Positions 30,148 through 39,293 of a stretch of DNA of 64,000 nucleotides are shown piece after piece (the stretch's first letter is position 1; each line of letters starts with the position of its first letter). A model generated the notes under the pieces. That model was not told where the DNA came from. It was given only the letters and a program-made list of their open reading frames with translations, and did no database searches. The position numbers and the translations under genes were made by a program. Source of the DNA: Methylobacterium sp. E-045 (GTDB taxonomy: Bacteria; Pseudomonadota; Alphaproteobacteria; Rhizobiales; Beijerinckiaceae); NCBI RefSeq assembly GCF_022829685.1, contig NZ_JAKSYE010000054.1:186001-250000 (forward strand), written 5' to 3'.

Positions 30148-31647
30148 ATGATTACCTACACGCCCGCTAGCCTGCCCGTCCCCTTCTTCGGCGATCCTGG
30201 AGCCACGATCGGCCTGCGAGCGCTGCTCGAACAGGCATACGGCAAGGAAGCCGTATCCGAATTCACCAAGCTCCAGATTTCCTACGCGACCACGCCAGGC
30301 TACACGCCGTTCAGCTACTGGAATCCCGATGCGCCGTCGGCCACGACCGTGCTGCGCCATGGAAAAGTTCTCGAAGCCGACAAGACCTATACGATCTTCA
30401 ACCAGAGCCAACTCGACGATTATTCGCTGAAAGCCGGCAATCTCATCTACGCGAATGTCGACATCGCGGTGAAGACCGCCGCCGGACAATACCAGGATCT
30501 TCGTCTTCAGACCGTCCCGGGGGAACTGAAGGGCCAGGATGCCTATGACGGCGTGGTGAACCCCTCCGACATCGTCAAGGCCGCACGCGCATTGGCGGCT
30601 GCCGAGCACGATGTGCCCAACGGCAACGATTGTTACTTCATCGCCGACACGATCGCATCGTCCGCCGGCGCCCCGCTACCGAACCATTCCTACGGCCTGC
30701 CCTCCCAGAACGTCGAGGGCGGATATTGGCGCATCGCCTATCGCGGAACCGCCGAGAATGCCGATTGGCAATCCGAGCTTCAGCCTGGCGACGTGGTTCG
30801 GCTGCATTGGTGGGACGGTGGTCCCCATAGCTTCACGGTCGTGTCGAGTCACAATCAGAACGGACCGATGGAGGTCGTCGATAACGGCCTGGACAAGATC
30901 GCGGCGCACTGGACCGAGTATCAGTCGAAGGCCAACCCCGAGGCCGTCACCATCTATCGGCTGACCGATGACGGCCTGAACATGATCAACGGTACCACCG
31001 CATCCGAGACCCTCCACGGGACGATCTGGAGCGATACGATCTTCGGGATGGCGGGAAACGACACGCTCAAATCCGGCGAGGGCAACGATTCGATCAACGG
31101 CGGGGAAGGTGCCGACCTGATGGTGGGCGGTGCCGGCGACGACATCTACACGGTGGACAACCGTGGCGACCGCGCCGTCGAGGGGCGAGATGACGGGCAT
31201 GACCGGGTTCTGACCGAGGTCTCCTTCGCCATTTCCGGGAGCCATATCGAGGATGTGGTCCTGCAGGGACCGAACGCCATCAACGTCAGCGGCAATACCC
31301 TCGACAATTTCCTCTGGGGCAACGGAGCCAGCAACGTCATGCGGGGCGGGGGCGGCGACGACCGGATCAACGCGCGTGGCGGTGACGACATTCTCGTCGG
31401 AGGCAAGGGGACCGATCACCTCACCGGCGGCGCGGGCGCTGACCGTTTCGTCTTCAGAACGGAATCCGGCCGCGACCTGATCTACGATTTCCAGCAATCC
31501 CAAGGCGACCGCATCGACCTGTCCGGCCAGACCTATTCCCTGAGCCAGAATTCCGACGGCAACGCCGTCCTGACCCTGTCGGGCGGCGGCACGCTCATTC
31601 TGGATTACATCGCGGCGAGCGAGGTCAATTCCAGTTTCTTCGTCTGA
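30148..31647 (+). CDS. RTX calcium-binding protein with an N-terminal CHAP/papain-like domain
   Basis: 499 residues without an N-terminal signal peptide. The C-terminal third has nonapeptide RTX repeats (GMAGNDTLKSGEGNDSINGGEGADLMVGGAGDD; GGGGDDRINARGGDDILVGGKGTD) and ends with a hydrophobic type I secretion-like tail. The N-terminal about 270 residues hold a possible cysteine-hydrolase site: cysteine in NGNDCYFIADTIA, histidine in GGPHSFTVVSS and VVDNG as third residue. I infer a secreted amidase or peptidase. No type I exporter is adjacent. Confidence 0.8.
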   Translation: MITYTPASLPVPFFGDPGATIGLRALLEQAYGKEAVSEFTKLQISYATTPGYTPFSYWNPDAPSATTVLRHGKVLEADKTYTIFNQSQLDDYSLKAGNLIYANVDIAVKTAAGQYQDLRLQTVPGELKGQDAYDGVVNPSDIVKAARALAAAEHDVPNGNDCYFIADTIASSAGAPLPNHSYGLPSQNVEGGYWRIAYRGTAENADWQSELQPGDVVRLHWWDGGPHSFTVVSSHNQNGPMEVVDNGLDKIAAHWTEYQSKANPEAVTIYRLTDDGLNMINGTTASETLHGTIWSDTIFGMAGNDTLKSGEGNDSINGGEGADLMVGGAGDDIYTVDNRGDRAVEGRDDGHDRVLTEVSFAISGSHIEDVVLQGPNAINVSGNTLDNFLWGNGASNVMRGGGGDDRINARGGDDILVGGKGTDHLTGGAGADRFVFRTESGRDLIYDFQQSQGDRIDLSGQTYSLSQNSDGNAVLTLSGGGTLILDYIAASEVNSSFFV

Positions 31648-31673
31648 CGGAGTTTCGCCAGGATGCCCCTTCG

Positions 31674-31698
31674 ACGATCCCCCGATTGGGGGGTCGTT
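31674..31698. terminator. Likely bidirectional terminator between the RTX gene and hbd
   Basis: A 10-bp stem (31674-31683 / 31688-31697, one wobble pair) with a GATT loop between two convergent genes. It lacks a long T-run, so strength is uncertain. Confidence 0.55.
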
Positions 31699-31745
31699 CA
31701 GGAGGCGGAAACGTCCGAGCGCCCGCCTTTCCGGTTCGGATGGCG

Positions 31746-32627
31746 TCAGCGGGTCGGAACGGGAACTTCGCCGCGGTAATCGTAGAACCCGCGCTTGGTC
31801 TTCCGGCCGAGCCAGCCGGCCTCGACATATTTCACGAGAAGCGGGCAGGGGCGGTATTTCGAATCCGCCAGGCCTTCGTAGAGCACCTGCATCACCGACA
31901 GGCAGGTATCGAGGCCGATGAAATCGGCGAGCTGCAGCGGCCCCATCGGATGGTTGGCGCCGAGCTTCATGGCGGTGTCGATGGCCTCCACCGAACCGAC
32001 GCCCTCGTAGAGGGTGTAGATCGCCTCGTTGATCATCGGCAGCAGGATGCGGTTGACGATAAAGGCCGGGAAATCCTCCGACATGGTGGAGGTCTTGCCG
32101 AGCTTGGCGATGAACGCCTTGGCCGAGACGTAGGTCGGGTCCGCCGTGGCGATGCCCCGGATCAGCTCCACGAGCTGCATGACCGGGACGGGATTCATGA
32201 AATGGATGCCGATGAAGCGTTCCGGCCGGTCGGTGGCGGCGGCGAGGCGCGTGATCGAGATCGACGACGTGTTGGTCGCCACGATGGCATCCGGGTTCAG
32301 AGACGGGCACAGGGCGGTGAAGATCTGGCGCTTGGTCGCCTCGTCTTCCGTCGCCGCCTCGATGACGAGATCGCAGGGGGCGAGGTCGTCATAGCTCTCG
32401 GCGGCGAGAATGCGGGCGACGCCGCTGCGCCGCTGCTCGTCGGTGATCGTGCCCTTGGAGACCTGGCGCGCCAGGTTGCCGTCGATCGTCGCGAGCCCGC
32501 TATGGATACGGGCGGTATCGCGGTCGTTCAGCCTCACGTCCAGCCCAGCCATGGCACAAACGTGCGCGATGCCGCTTCCCATCTGGCCGGCGCCGATGAT
32601 TCCGACGGTCTTGATCTCGATGGCCAT
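31746..32627 (-). CDS. hbd: 3-hydroxybutyryl-CoA dehydrogenase
   Basis: 293 residues. NAD-binding motif VGIIGAGQMGSGIAHVCAMAG at the N-terminus; catalytic region FIGIHFMNPVPVMQLVELI with the histidine, then DFPAFIVNRILLPMINEAI and ANHPMGPLQLADFIGLDT. It interconverts acetoacetyl-CoA and 3-hydroxybutyryl-CoA, serving butyrate/PHB or ethylmalonyl-type carbon metabolism. A GTG at 32642 is in frame as an alternative start. It lies downstream of etfB-etfA on the same strand but after their terminator. Confidence 0.95.
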   Translation of the reverse strand: MAIEIKTVGIIGAGQMGSGIAHVCAMAGLDVRLNDRDTARIHSGLATIDGNLARQVSKGTITDEQRRSGVARILAAESYDDLAPCDLVIEAATEDEATKRQIFTALCPSLNPDAIVATNTSSISITRLAAATDRPERFIGIHFMNPVPVMQLVELIRGIATADPTYVSAKAFIAKLGKTSTMSEDFPAFIVNRILLPMINEAIYTLYEGVGSVEAIDTAMKLGANHPMGPLQLADFIGLDTCLSVMQVLYEGLADSKYRPCPLLVKYVEAGWLGRKTKRGFYDYRGEVPVPTR

Positions 32628-32779
32628 CGCTTGAACTCGCACCCCTGAGGCGCGGCCGGTTCGGCCGCAGAACGCCCGCCTAGCGATCGAGGCGTTGGCA
32701 CCGCAATTGAAATGCGGCGCACAAAATTCCTAGATCATTTTCTCGCTGAGGTGCAGCCCGGGCAAGCGCTTAAATGGGA

Positions 32780-32812
32780 AAAGTACTCCGCCGCGGACGC
32801 TGGCGGCGGAGT
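32780..32812 (-). terminator. Intrinsic terminator of etfB-etfA
   Basis: Perfect 10-bp inverted repeat (32785-32794 / 32803-32812) with an 8-base loop. On the minus strand the stem is followed by TTTT at 32783-32780. It lies 28 bp past the etfA stop. Confidence 0.85.
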
Positions 32813-32839
32813 CCTGTCGGGGTCTCCCGGGGCCCGGGA

Positions 32840-33790
32840 TCAGCCCTTGGCTTTGGTGATCTCGGCCTGAAGCTCGGGGACGATCTGGAACAGGTCGCCG
32901 ACGAGGCCGTAATCCGCCACCTGGAAGATCGGGGCATCCTCGTCCTTGTTGATGGCGACGATGACCTTGGAATCCTTCATTCCGGCCAGATGCTGGATCG
33001 CGCCGGAGATGCCCACCGCGACATAGAGGTCCGGCGCCACGACCTTGCCGGTCTGGCCGACCTGCCAGTCGTTGGGGGCGTAGCCCGCATCGACGGCAGC
33101 GCGCGAGGCGCCCACCGCAGCGCCGAGGGCATCGGCCAGCGGCTCGATCAGCTCCTTGAACTTGTCCGACGAGCCAAGCGAGCGGCCACCCGAGACGATG
33201 ATCTTGGCAGCGGCCAGTTCGGGCCGGTCCGACTGGGCGATCTCCTCGCCCTTGAAGGTGGACTTGGACGCAGCGGGCGCGCTCGCCGAAACCGGCTCTA
33301 CCGGAGCCGTCGATCCCCCGGCGGCAGCGGCCTTGAACGCCGCCATGCGGACGGTGATGACCTTCTTGCCCTCGGCGGCCTGGACGGTCTGGATCGCGTT
33401 GCCGGCATAGATCGGCCGGTCGAACGTATCGGGCGAGATCACGGTCATGATGTCCGAGATCTGCGCCACGTCGAGGAGAGCGGCCACGCGCGGCAGCACG
33501 TTCTTGCCCGTGGTGGATGCCGCGGCGATGATCACGTCGTACTCGCCCGCGAGCGAAACGATCAGCGCGGCGGTCGGCTCCGCCAGGGCGTGGTCATAGC
33601 TGGCATCCTCGGCCAGCAGCACCTTGTCGACCCCGTCGAGGGTCGCCGCGGCATCCGCCGCGGGACGGCTTCCGGCGCCGGCCACCAGGGCGTGGATCGG
33701 ACCGCCGATCTCTTTGGCGGCGGTGAGGGCCTTCAGGCTGGCGTCGCGCACGGCGCCGTTATCGTGCTCGATGAGAAGGAGAGTGGCCAT
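32840..33790 (-). CDS. etfA: Electron transfer flavoprotein alpha subunit
   Basis: 316 residues. The N-terminal adenine-nucleotide-alpha-hydrolase-like domain starts [29 protein letters not shown]. The C-terminal FAD domain contains [60 protein letters not shown] and [20 protein letters not shown], all FAD-binding signatures. With EtfB it passes electrons from acyl-CoA and related dehydrogenases to ETF:quinone oxidoreductase. It follows etfB by 126 bp. Confidence 0.97.
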   Translation of the reverse strand: MATLLLIEHDNGAVRDASLKALTAAKEIGGPIHALVAGAGSRPAADAAATLDGVDKVLLAEDASYDHALAEPTAALIVSLAGEYDVIIAAASTTGKNVLPRVAALLDVAQISDIMTVISPDTFDRPIYAGNAIQTVQAAEGKKVITVRMAAFKAAAAGGSTAPVEPVSASAPAASKSTFKGEEIAQSDRPELAAAKIIVSGGRSLGSSDKFKELIEPLADALGAAVGASRAAVDAGYAPNDWQVGQTGKVVAPDLYVAVGISGAIQHLAGMKDSKVIVAINKDEDAPIFQVADYGLVGDLFQIVPELQAEITKAKG

Positions 33791-33916
33791 GCTGTGCGAA
33801 CCTCGTTGCTGTGCGGCCTGTCATCCGTCGCGGCGTCGCGCCGGGCTGCGGCCGAAGTGATTGTCGGACCGGCACCGGCCGTCTTTCGAAGGCCGGTGCG
33901 CGGACGGGGCGGGCGC

Positions 33917-34666
33917 TCAGATGACCGAGGCTTCGCCCTTCAGCTTCTGGACGAGTTCGGCCGCGGAGCCGACCTTGATGCCCGCCTTGCGGCCGGCCGG
34001 CTCGACGGTCTTCAAGACCTTGACGCGGGGCGTCACGTCGACGCCGAGCGCATCGGGGCTGAGCTCCTCGAGGGGCTTCTTCTTCGCCTTCATGATGTTG
34101 GGGAGCGAGGCGTAGCGAGGCTCGTTGAGGCGAAGGTCCGTGGTCACGATCGCCGGCAGGGCGAGGGTGACGGTCTGCAGGCCACCATCGACCTCGCGGG
34201 TGACGTCGATCGATCCCTCACCGAACTCGACCTTGAAGGCGAAGGTGCCCTGGGGCCAGTCGAGCAGGGCGGCCAGCATCTGACCGGTCTGGTTGGAATC
34301 GTCGTCGATGGCCTGCTTGCCGAGGATGACGAGGCCGGGGGCCTCCTTCTCGACGATGGCCTTCAGGATCTTGGCCACCGCCAGCGGCTCCACCAGACCG
34401 TCGGTCTTGACCAGGATCGCCCGGTCGGCCCCCATGGCGAGGGCGGTGCGCAACGTCTCCTGCGCCTGCTGCGGGCCGATGGACACGGCGACGATCTCGG
34501 TCGCCTTGCCCTTCTCCTTGAGACGGATCGCCTCTTCGACGGCGATCTCGTCGAAGGGGTTCATCGACATCTTGACGTTGGCGAGTTCAACCCCAGAACC
34601 GTCGGCCTTGACGCGGATCTTGACGTTGTAGTCGACGACCCGCTTGACGGGCACCAGAACCTTCAT
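33917..34666 (-). CDS. etfB: Electron transfer flavoprotein beta subunit
   Basis: 249 residues. It begins [25 protein letters not shown] and includes the AMP-binding region [32 protein letters not shown] and the recognition-loop peptide [25 protein letters not shown], which docks to dehydrogenases. First gene of the etfB-etfA pair. GTG 34675 is a possible earlier start, only three codons upstream. Confidence 0.97.
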   Translation of the reverse strand: MKVLVPVKRVVDYNVKIRVKADGSGVELANVKMSMNPFDEIAVEEAIRLKEKGKATEIVAVSIGPQQAQETLRTALAMGADRAILVKTDGLVEPLAVAKILKAIVEKEAPGLVILGKQAIDDDSNQTGQMLAALLDWPQGTFAFKVEFGEGSIDVTREVDGGLQTVTLALPAIVTTDLRLNEPRYASLPNIMKAKKKPLEELSPDALGVDVTPRVKVLKTVEPAGRKAGIKVGSAAELVQKLKGEASVI

Positions 34667-34886
34667 GGCGGTCACAATCCTCCAATGATTTTCTTGGCAA
34701 GGGCCGGCGCAACGCGCGAGGGGCCTTCGACGCGGTCGAAGGTCCGGGCACCCTCCTGGAAAGAAGCGGCGGACCGTAACGGGGGGATTTCAGACTTGTC
34801 AACGCGTGCGACAGTCTAGCCCCGCGTCGAACACATGGAGTTCGACATCCCGGCTCTCTTGTATGCGGTCTACCAGATATCTGGCG

Positions 34887-35459
34887 TCAGCGGTTCTTGC
34901 CCGGCACCCAGAGCACGTCGTCGGCTCCATTGGCATTGGCCGTGCGGCTCGCCACGAAGAGGAAGTCCGAAAGGCGGTTGAGGTATTGCAGCGCTTCCGG
35001 CGAGACGCGCTCGCCCTCCACGGCCGCGAGGGCCACCGTGAGGCGTTCGGCCCGGCGGCAGATCGTACGGGCGAGATGGAGCGCGGCGGAGGCCGCCGAA
35101 CCGCCGGGAAGCACGAAGGATTTCAGGGGCGACAATTCGGCGTTGAGGGCGTCGATATCCGCCTCGATCCGCTTCACCTGGCTCGCGACGATGCGCAGGG
35201 GCTCGTAGGCCGGCGGCTCGTCGCTCTCGGGGGTCGCGAGATCGGCCCCGAGGTCGAACAGGTCGTTCTGGATGCGGCCGAGCATGGCGTCGAGGACGAT
35301 ATCGGCATGGAGGCGGACGAGGCCGATACAGGCATTGGTCTCATCGACCGTCCCATAGGCCTCGACCCTCAGATCCGCCTTGGAGCGACGTTCGCCGTTG
35401 GCGAGCGCCGTGGAGCCCTTGTCGCCGGTGCGCGTGTAGATGCGATTCAGGGTGACCAA
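34887..35459 (-). CDS. pduO: ATP:cob(I)alamin adenosyltransferase, PduO/MMAB type
   Basis: 190 residues. Signature motifs IYTRTGDKGSTALANGERRSKADLRVEAYGTVDETNACIG (ATP-binding N-terminus) and SFVLPGGSAASAALHLARTICRRAERL (cobalamin site) are intact. It makes adenosylcobalamin, the cofactor of methylmalonyl-CoA and ethylmalonyl-CoA mutases. In Methylobacterium the equivalent is called meaD; I cannot prove orthology. It is in the conserved cluster twin-TM protein / adenosyltransferase / etfBA / hbd, here with a barrel-protein gene inserted. Confidence 0.94.
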   Translation of the reverse strand: MVTLNRIYTRTGDKGSTALANGERRSKADLRVEAYGTVDETNACIGLVRLHADIVLDAMLGRIQNDLFDLGADLATPESDEPPAYEPLRIVASQVKRIEADIDALNAELSPLKSFVLPGGSAASAALHLARTICRRAERLTVALAAVEGERVSPEALQYLNRLSDFLFVASRTANANGADDVLWVPGKNR

Positions 35460-35491
35460 GGGTTATCCGATCTCGGTTCCAGGCGGCGGGC

Positions 35492-36109
35492 TCAGAACGT
35501 GTAGCCGAGCTTGCCACCGAAATTCGTCAGGCCGCGGTTCTCGTGGCACAGTCCGGCATTCGACATGTGCTCGACGGTGGCCATGATGCTCCAATGCTCG
35601 GTGAGGCGGAAGCCGAGAGCCGCCGCTTCACGGAAGAGCGGGTTGCAGCCCAGCGCGTTGAAGCCCGCCGGTGCGTAGGCCTTGAGCCCGGTATAACCGT
35701 TATGCGCACCCGCGCCGAAGAAGCCTTCGAGGAAGACCCGGTTGTTCAGCGTCTGAGGGAACAGGTCCACCGTCCAGGTCGCGCCGATATAGGCGTAGCT
35801 GGTGCGGCCATCGAAATTGTAGCTGCCGCCCACGGTCGGGCGCGGCACGAAGGCCTGCCAGAACGGGTCGAGGCTCACCACCGGCTTGTAGAACAGGATC
35901 TCGCCGTTGATGGCGTTGGTGTTCTTCTCGGCACTGCCGGGATCCTGGACGGCCCCGCCGATACGCACCTCGGAGACGATGCTCAGGGGCTGAACCGGCG
36001 TCACGTAGGCCGCCGCGGGGGGCGGTGAACCGAGATCAGCAGCCTGGGCGGACCACACGACGGGCAGGGCGAGAATGCCGGCGACCAGGCGAGAGCAGAT
36101 GGCTTGCAT
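35492..36109 (-). CDS. Outer-membrane beta-barrel protein, acyloxyacyl hydrolase (PagL)-like
   Basis: About 205 residues with a signal peptide ending SAQA and alternating beta-strand sequence ending in Phe (GGKLGYTF), typical of outer-membrane barrels. The PagL lipid A deacylase motif is recognisable as VEHMSNAGLCHENRGLTNFG, giving the His-x-Ser dyad. The glutamate that lies 12 residues after the serine in Pseudomonas PagL is threonine here, though a Glu occurs at +7. Activity is thus uncertain. The ATG at 36109 is preferred to a TTG at 36124. Confidence 0.7.
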   Translation of the reverse strand: MQAICSRLVAGILALPVVWSAQAADLGSPPPAAAYVTPVQPLSIVSEVRIGGAVQDPGSAEKNTNAINGEILFYKPVVSLDPFWQAFVPRPTVGGSYNFDGRTSYAYIGATWTVDLFPQTLNNRVFLEGFFGAGAHNGYTGLKAYAPAGFNALGCNPLFREAAALGFRLTEHWSIMATVEHMSNAGLCHENRGLTNFGGKLGYTF

Positions 36110-36254
36110 CGATGACGGATCCAAAGTGAACCCGGTCTTCCTACCACGCTGGAATACGCTGGCGGCAGTCCGGTTGCTCAGTAATCCCGTCCCGTCCTCG
36201 TCTTAGATCGCATGTGAGACCCGTCCGCCACACTCACCGGGATGTGATCGCCAC

Positions 36255-36440
36255 TCAGGCGGAGCGCCACCACACCACACCCATGATGAAGATGATCGCT
36301 AGAAACTGAAGCAATACGCGCAGGCGCATGAGGCGTTGAGACGTGTTGGCGCTGCCGCCGCGCATCATGTTGACGAGGCCGAGCAACAGCACGACGGCCA
36401 CGGCGAGGCAGGCGACGAGGACGAGGGTGTTGGAAGACAT
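36255..36440 (-). CDS. Twin-transmembrane (HIG1-domain-like) protein
   Basis: 61 residues with two helices, TLVLVACLAVAVVLLLGLVNMM and LRVLLQFLAIIFIMGVVWW, joined by a basic loop (RGGSANTSQRLMRLR). This is the twin-transmembrane / hypoxia-induced-protein (HIG1) pattern; relatives help cytochrome oxidase assembly, but the role here is unknown. It precedes the cobalamin adenosyltransferase cluster as in other Hyphomicrobiales. Confidence 0.82.
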   Translation of the reverse strand: MSSNTLVLVACLAVAVVLLLGLVNMMRGGSANTSQRLMRLRVLLQFLAIIFIMGVVWWRSA

Positions 36441-36539
36441 GACGGCTCGGGCTCGCAACGCAGGGACGAAGCCCATATGGCTCCGGCCTTTCCTTAAGCC
36501 ATAGGGCAGGGCATCGCACCCGATGAACGGGTGCACATC

Positions 36540-39179
36540 TCAGTTTCGCCGCAGCAGCCGCTCGAAATAGTCGAGCTCTTCCCTCGGCCGGCTCGGATCG
36601 CCGAGCTTGCGGCGCAATTCCTCCATGATCCGGCGCGTGCGTTGGACTGCGGATTCGTCCGCCGTCGGCACCTTGCCACGGCCGTCGGAAAGATCGCGGC
36701 CCTTGGTCGGCCGGCCGAGCGGATCGTCGTCGCGATTGCCGGCCTGCCCCTGCTGGCTCGGATTCTCGCCGCCCTCCTGCTCGCCTTCGCCCTCACCCTC
36801 GCCCTGGGCCATGTCCTCCATCTGCTTCTGCATGCCCTCGGCGCCGCGCTTGAGCCCGTCGAGGGCACGCCCCTGAGCATCGACGGCATCGCCTTCCTTG
36901 CCCTCGCCGAGGGCGCCTTCGGCGTCGCGCATCGCCTCCTCGGCATCGGCGAGGCCGTCCTCGCCCTGCATCCCGAGTTCCTTCATCCGCTTCTGCAGAT
37001 CCTCAAGGCGCTGGCGCAGAGCCTGCTGACGGTCCCCGGCGCCACCCTGGCCCTGCGCTCCCTTCTGGCCTTTCTGTCCCTTCTGGCCCTGTTGCCCTTG
37101 CTGACCCTGCTCGCCGCCCTGCTGCTGTCCCTGGTCACCATTCTGCTGCTGGCCCTGCTGGCCGCGCTGGGGCTTCTGGCCCTGCTTCTGCCCGGGCTGC
37201 TGGCCGCGCTTGTTCTGTCCGTCCTTGAAGGTCTCGTCGCGCAGGTCCTGCTGCTCGCGGGACATCTTGTCGAGTTCCTCCGCCTGCTTGCTCATCTCGC
37301 GGGCGCTGGGGTCGGACTTGCCACCCGGCTCGGCGGTCTGGAGGTTTTCGAGGATGCTGCGGAGCTGTTCGAGCAGGCGCTGCGCCTCGGCGGTATCGCC
37401 GCGCTTCATCGCCTCTTCCATATCCTTGAGCATCTTGCTCAGATCGTCCGGGGTGACGGTCTTGGCGTTCTGCTGGGACTTGCCCTTGTCGCCCTGCTGC
37501 TGAGGCTGCCTCTGCTGGCGCTCGGCCATCTGCTTCATGAACTTGTCGAGGGCCTGTTTCAGATCCTCGGTCAGCTTCTTGATCTCGTCGTCCGGCGCGT
37601 TGCGGTCGATGGCGTCCTTCAGCTTGTCCTGTGCGGCGCGCAGGCTCTTTTCCGCGTCGGAAAGGTCGCCGTCCTCGATCTTGAGCGCCATCTCCCACAA
37701 CAGGTCGGCGACCTCGATCAGGGCTTCGTCGCTCCGTGCCGCCTTGAGCCGGCGGGACGCGGTGCGCAGCCCGAGGAAGATCGACGGCTGCGGCGTAAAC
37801 TGGTCCGGCGCGATCATCAGGGCATCGAGGGCGGTCTGCACCCGGCCCCGGCTCTCGTCGGGAGCGGTAACGAGGCGTCGGCGCTCTTCTGCTAGGGCCC
37901 GCGCCAGGGGATCGCGGAAGGGCCGCGCCGGCAGCGTGATCTCCGCCGTCTCGGTCCGTCCCTCCTGACCGGCCTCGTCCTTGACGACGAGGGTCAGGCG
38001 AACCCGCGCCCCCGACCAGGGATTGTCGGTGAGGTCCACCAGCGTCTTCGTATCGGTCTCCCCGCTCGCGTCGGAGGGCAGGGCAAGGGGCATCTTCGGC
38101 AGGGGAACCAGGGAGCGTCCTCCGGCCAGGGGCTCGACGATCCCATCGGCCGAGGCGATGCCGTAATCGTCCTTGGCGCGATAGCTCAGGTTGAAGGTGC
38201 CGCGCGCATTCACCTCCAGGGCGCCGACGCGCCTGACTTCCGGGACGAGATCGGGGATGGTCTCGACGATGAGATGCTGCTTCGGCGCCGAGCCCGCGGC
38301 AATCACGAGATCGGCGGTCCCTCCGACGAGCTGGAAGCGGTCCTCGCGAAGGTCCGGACGGGCCTCCTTGCCGGGCAGGGGCTTCAAACCGGCATTCGGG
38401 GTCAGGACGACGTCGCCTTGACCGGCGATCCGGACGATCAGCGTCGAGTTCACCGGCGCGCGCAGGTGCTGCTTAGTCCCGTTCATGGTGACGACGAGGG
38501 GCGGAAGCCGGGTGTAGAGCGGCGGATCGATCCAGCCGTCGACGCGGAAGCTCGGTCCGGGACCCGCGGCCTCGTGCCAGTCGAAGGCACTGCCGATGCG
38601 CTGGCGCCATTCCGGGCCGGCGACGAACAGGCTGGCCAAAGCCGCCACCACAAGGCCCGCGCGCAAAGCGAGGGGATCGCGGCCTGGCATGTCCGGACGG
38701 GGCAGGCCGACGCTCAACCGGGCGACGGCCTCGGCCGCGCGGCGCTGATGCAGCGCCCATAGGGCCTGGGTCGCCGGATCGGACGTCCCGACGGCGAGGG
38801 TGTCGTCGATGGCCGACGCCGGGTTGTGGGACAGGGCGGCGTCGCCGGCGGCGGCATCGCGGTCGAGGCGCGCGAGGGCCTCGCGGCGGCTCGGGCGGGA
38901 CAGCCGGGCCAACGGGCCCAGGGCGGCGAGGAAGGCGATGGCGAAGGCTGCAAGTCCGGCCATGCGCCATGTCGGCGGCAGATCGAGCCAGAGCCCCAGC
39001 CATGACGCTGCGAGGAAGACCAGGACGACGGCGAGCGCGCGCCAGACGAGCGGCCATACCCGCTCCCAAAGGCCTGCGGCCTGCGATTGCGACACGAGCC
39101 GGTCCAGCCGGCTTCGCACGGCCGGCGTCTTCGGCGTCATGTGGGTCGCGCCGGAGGTCGTCGCGTCGGCCACGTCCAT
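36540..39179 (-). CDS. TIGR02302 family (DUF4175) large membrane protein
   Basis: 879 residues. Two adjoining N-terminal helices (about 46-65 and 72-90) and a third near 175-192 anchor it; the large remainder is Ala/Lys/Gln/Glu-rich and helical. A low-complexity Gln/Gly/Lys block (about 660-740) and acidic Gly/Glu repeats follow, and it ends RRIMEELRRKLGDPSRPREELDYFERLLRRN, the typical TIGR02302 end. Function unknown. GGGAG upstream supports the ATG at 39179. It sits downstream of lysA as in other Hyphomicrobiales. Confidence 0.9.
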   Translation of the reverse strand: MDVADATTSGATHMTPKTPAVRSRLDRLVSQSQAAGLWERVWPLVWRALAVVLVFLAASWLGLWLDLPPTWRMAGLAAFAIAFLAALGPLARLSRPSRREALARLDRDAAAGDAALSHNPASAIDDTLAVGTSDPATQALWALHQRRAAEAVARLSVGLPRPDMPGRDPLALRAGLVVAALASLFVAGPEWRQRIGSAFDWHEAAGPGPSFRVDGWIDPPLYTRLPPLVVTMNGTKQHLRAPVNSTLIVRIAGQGDVVLTPNAGLKPLPGKEARPDLREDRFQLVGGTADLVIAAGSAPKQHLIVETIPDLVPEVRRVGALEVNARGTFNLSYRAKDDYGIASADGIVEPLAGGRSLVPLPKMPLALPSDASGETDTKTLVDLTDNPWSGARVRLTLVVKDEAGQEGRTETAEITLPARPFRDPLARALAEERRRLVTAPDESRGRVQTALDALMIAPDQFTPQPSIFLGLRTASRRLKAARSDEALIEVADLLWEMALKIEDGDLSDAEKSLRAAQDKLKDAIDRNAPDDEIKKLTEDLKQALDKFMKQMAERQQRQPQQQGDKGKSQQNAKTVTPDDLSKMLKDMEEAMKRGDTAEAQRLLEQLRSILENLQTAEPGGKSDPSAREMSKQAEELDKMSREQQDLRDETFKDGQNKRGQQPGQKQGQKPQRGQQGQQQNGDQGQQQGGEQGQQGQQGQKGQKGQKGAQGQGGAGDRQQALRQRLEDLQKRMKELGMQGEDGLADAEEAMRDAEGALGEGKEGDAVDAQGRALDGLKRGAEGMQKQMEDMAQGEGEGEGEQEGGENPSQQGQAGNRDDDPLGRPTKGRDLSDGRGKVPTADESAVQRTRRIMEELRRKLGDPSRPREELDYFERLLRRN

Positions 39180-39293
39180 TCTGCTGGGCTCCCGAAGCGG
39201 GGCACGCTCACCGCATCCCGCCCTGTCAGCCTAGCATGGTGGCGGCGCGCGGCGATCGGGTCAAATCGGCCCACCCGCTTTGCGGGCGCGCGG

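Noticed and set aside
37020..37220. Tandem DNA repeat
   Set aside because: Imperfect codon-level low complexity encoding Gln/Gly/Lys, not a separate repeat element.
36900..37560. Plus-strand Leu-rich hydrophobic frame that looks like a membrane protein
   Set aside because: It is the complement of the Gln/Gly/Lys repeats in the TIGR02302 gene; CTG/CTT runs create false hydrophobic stretches.
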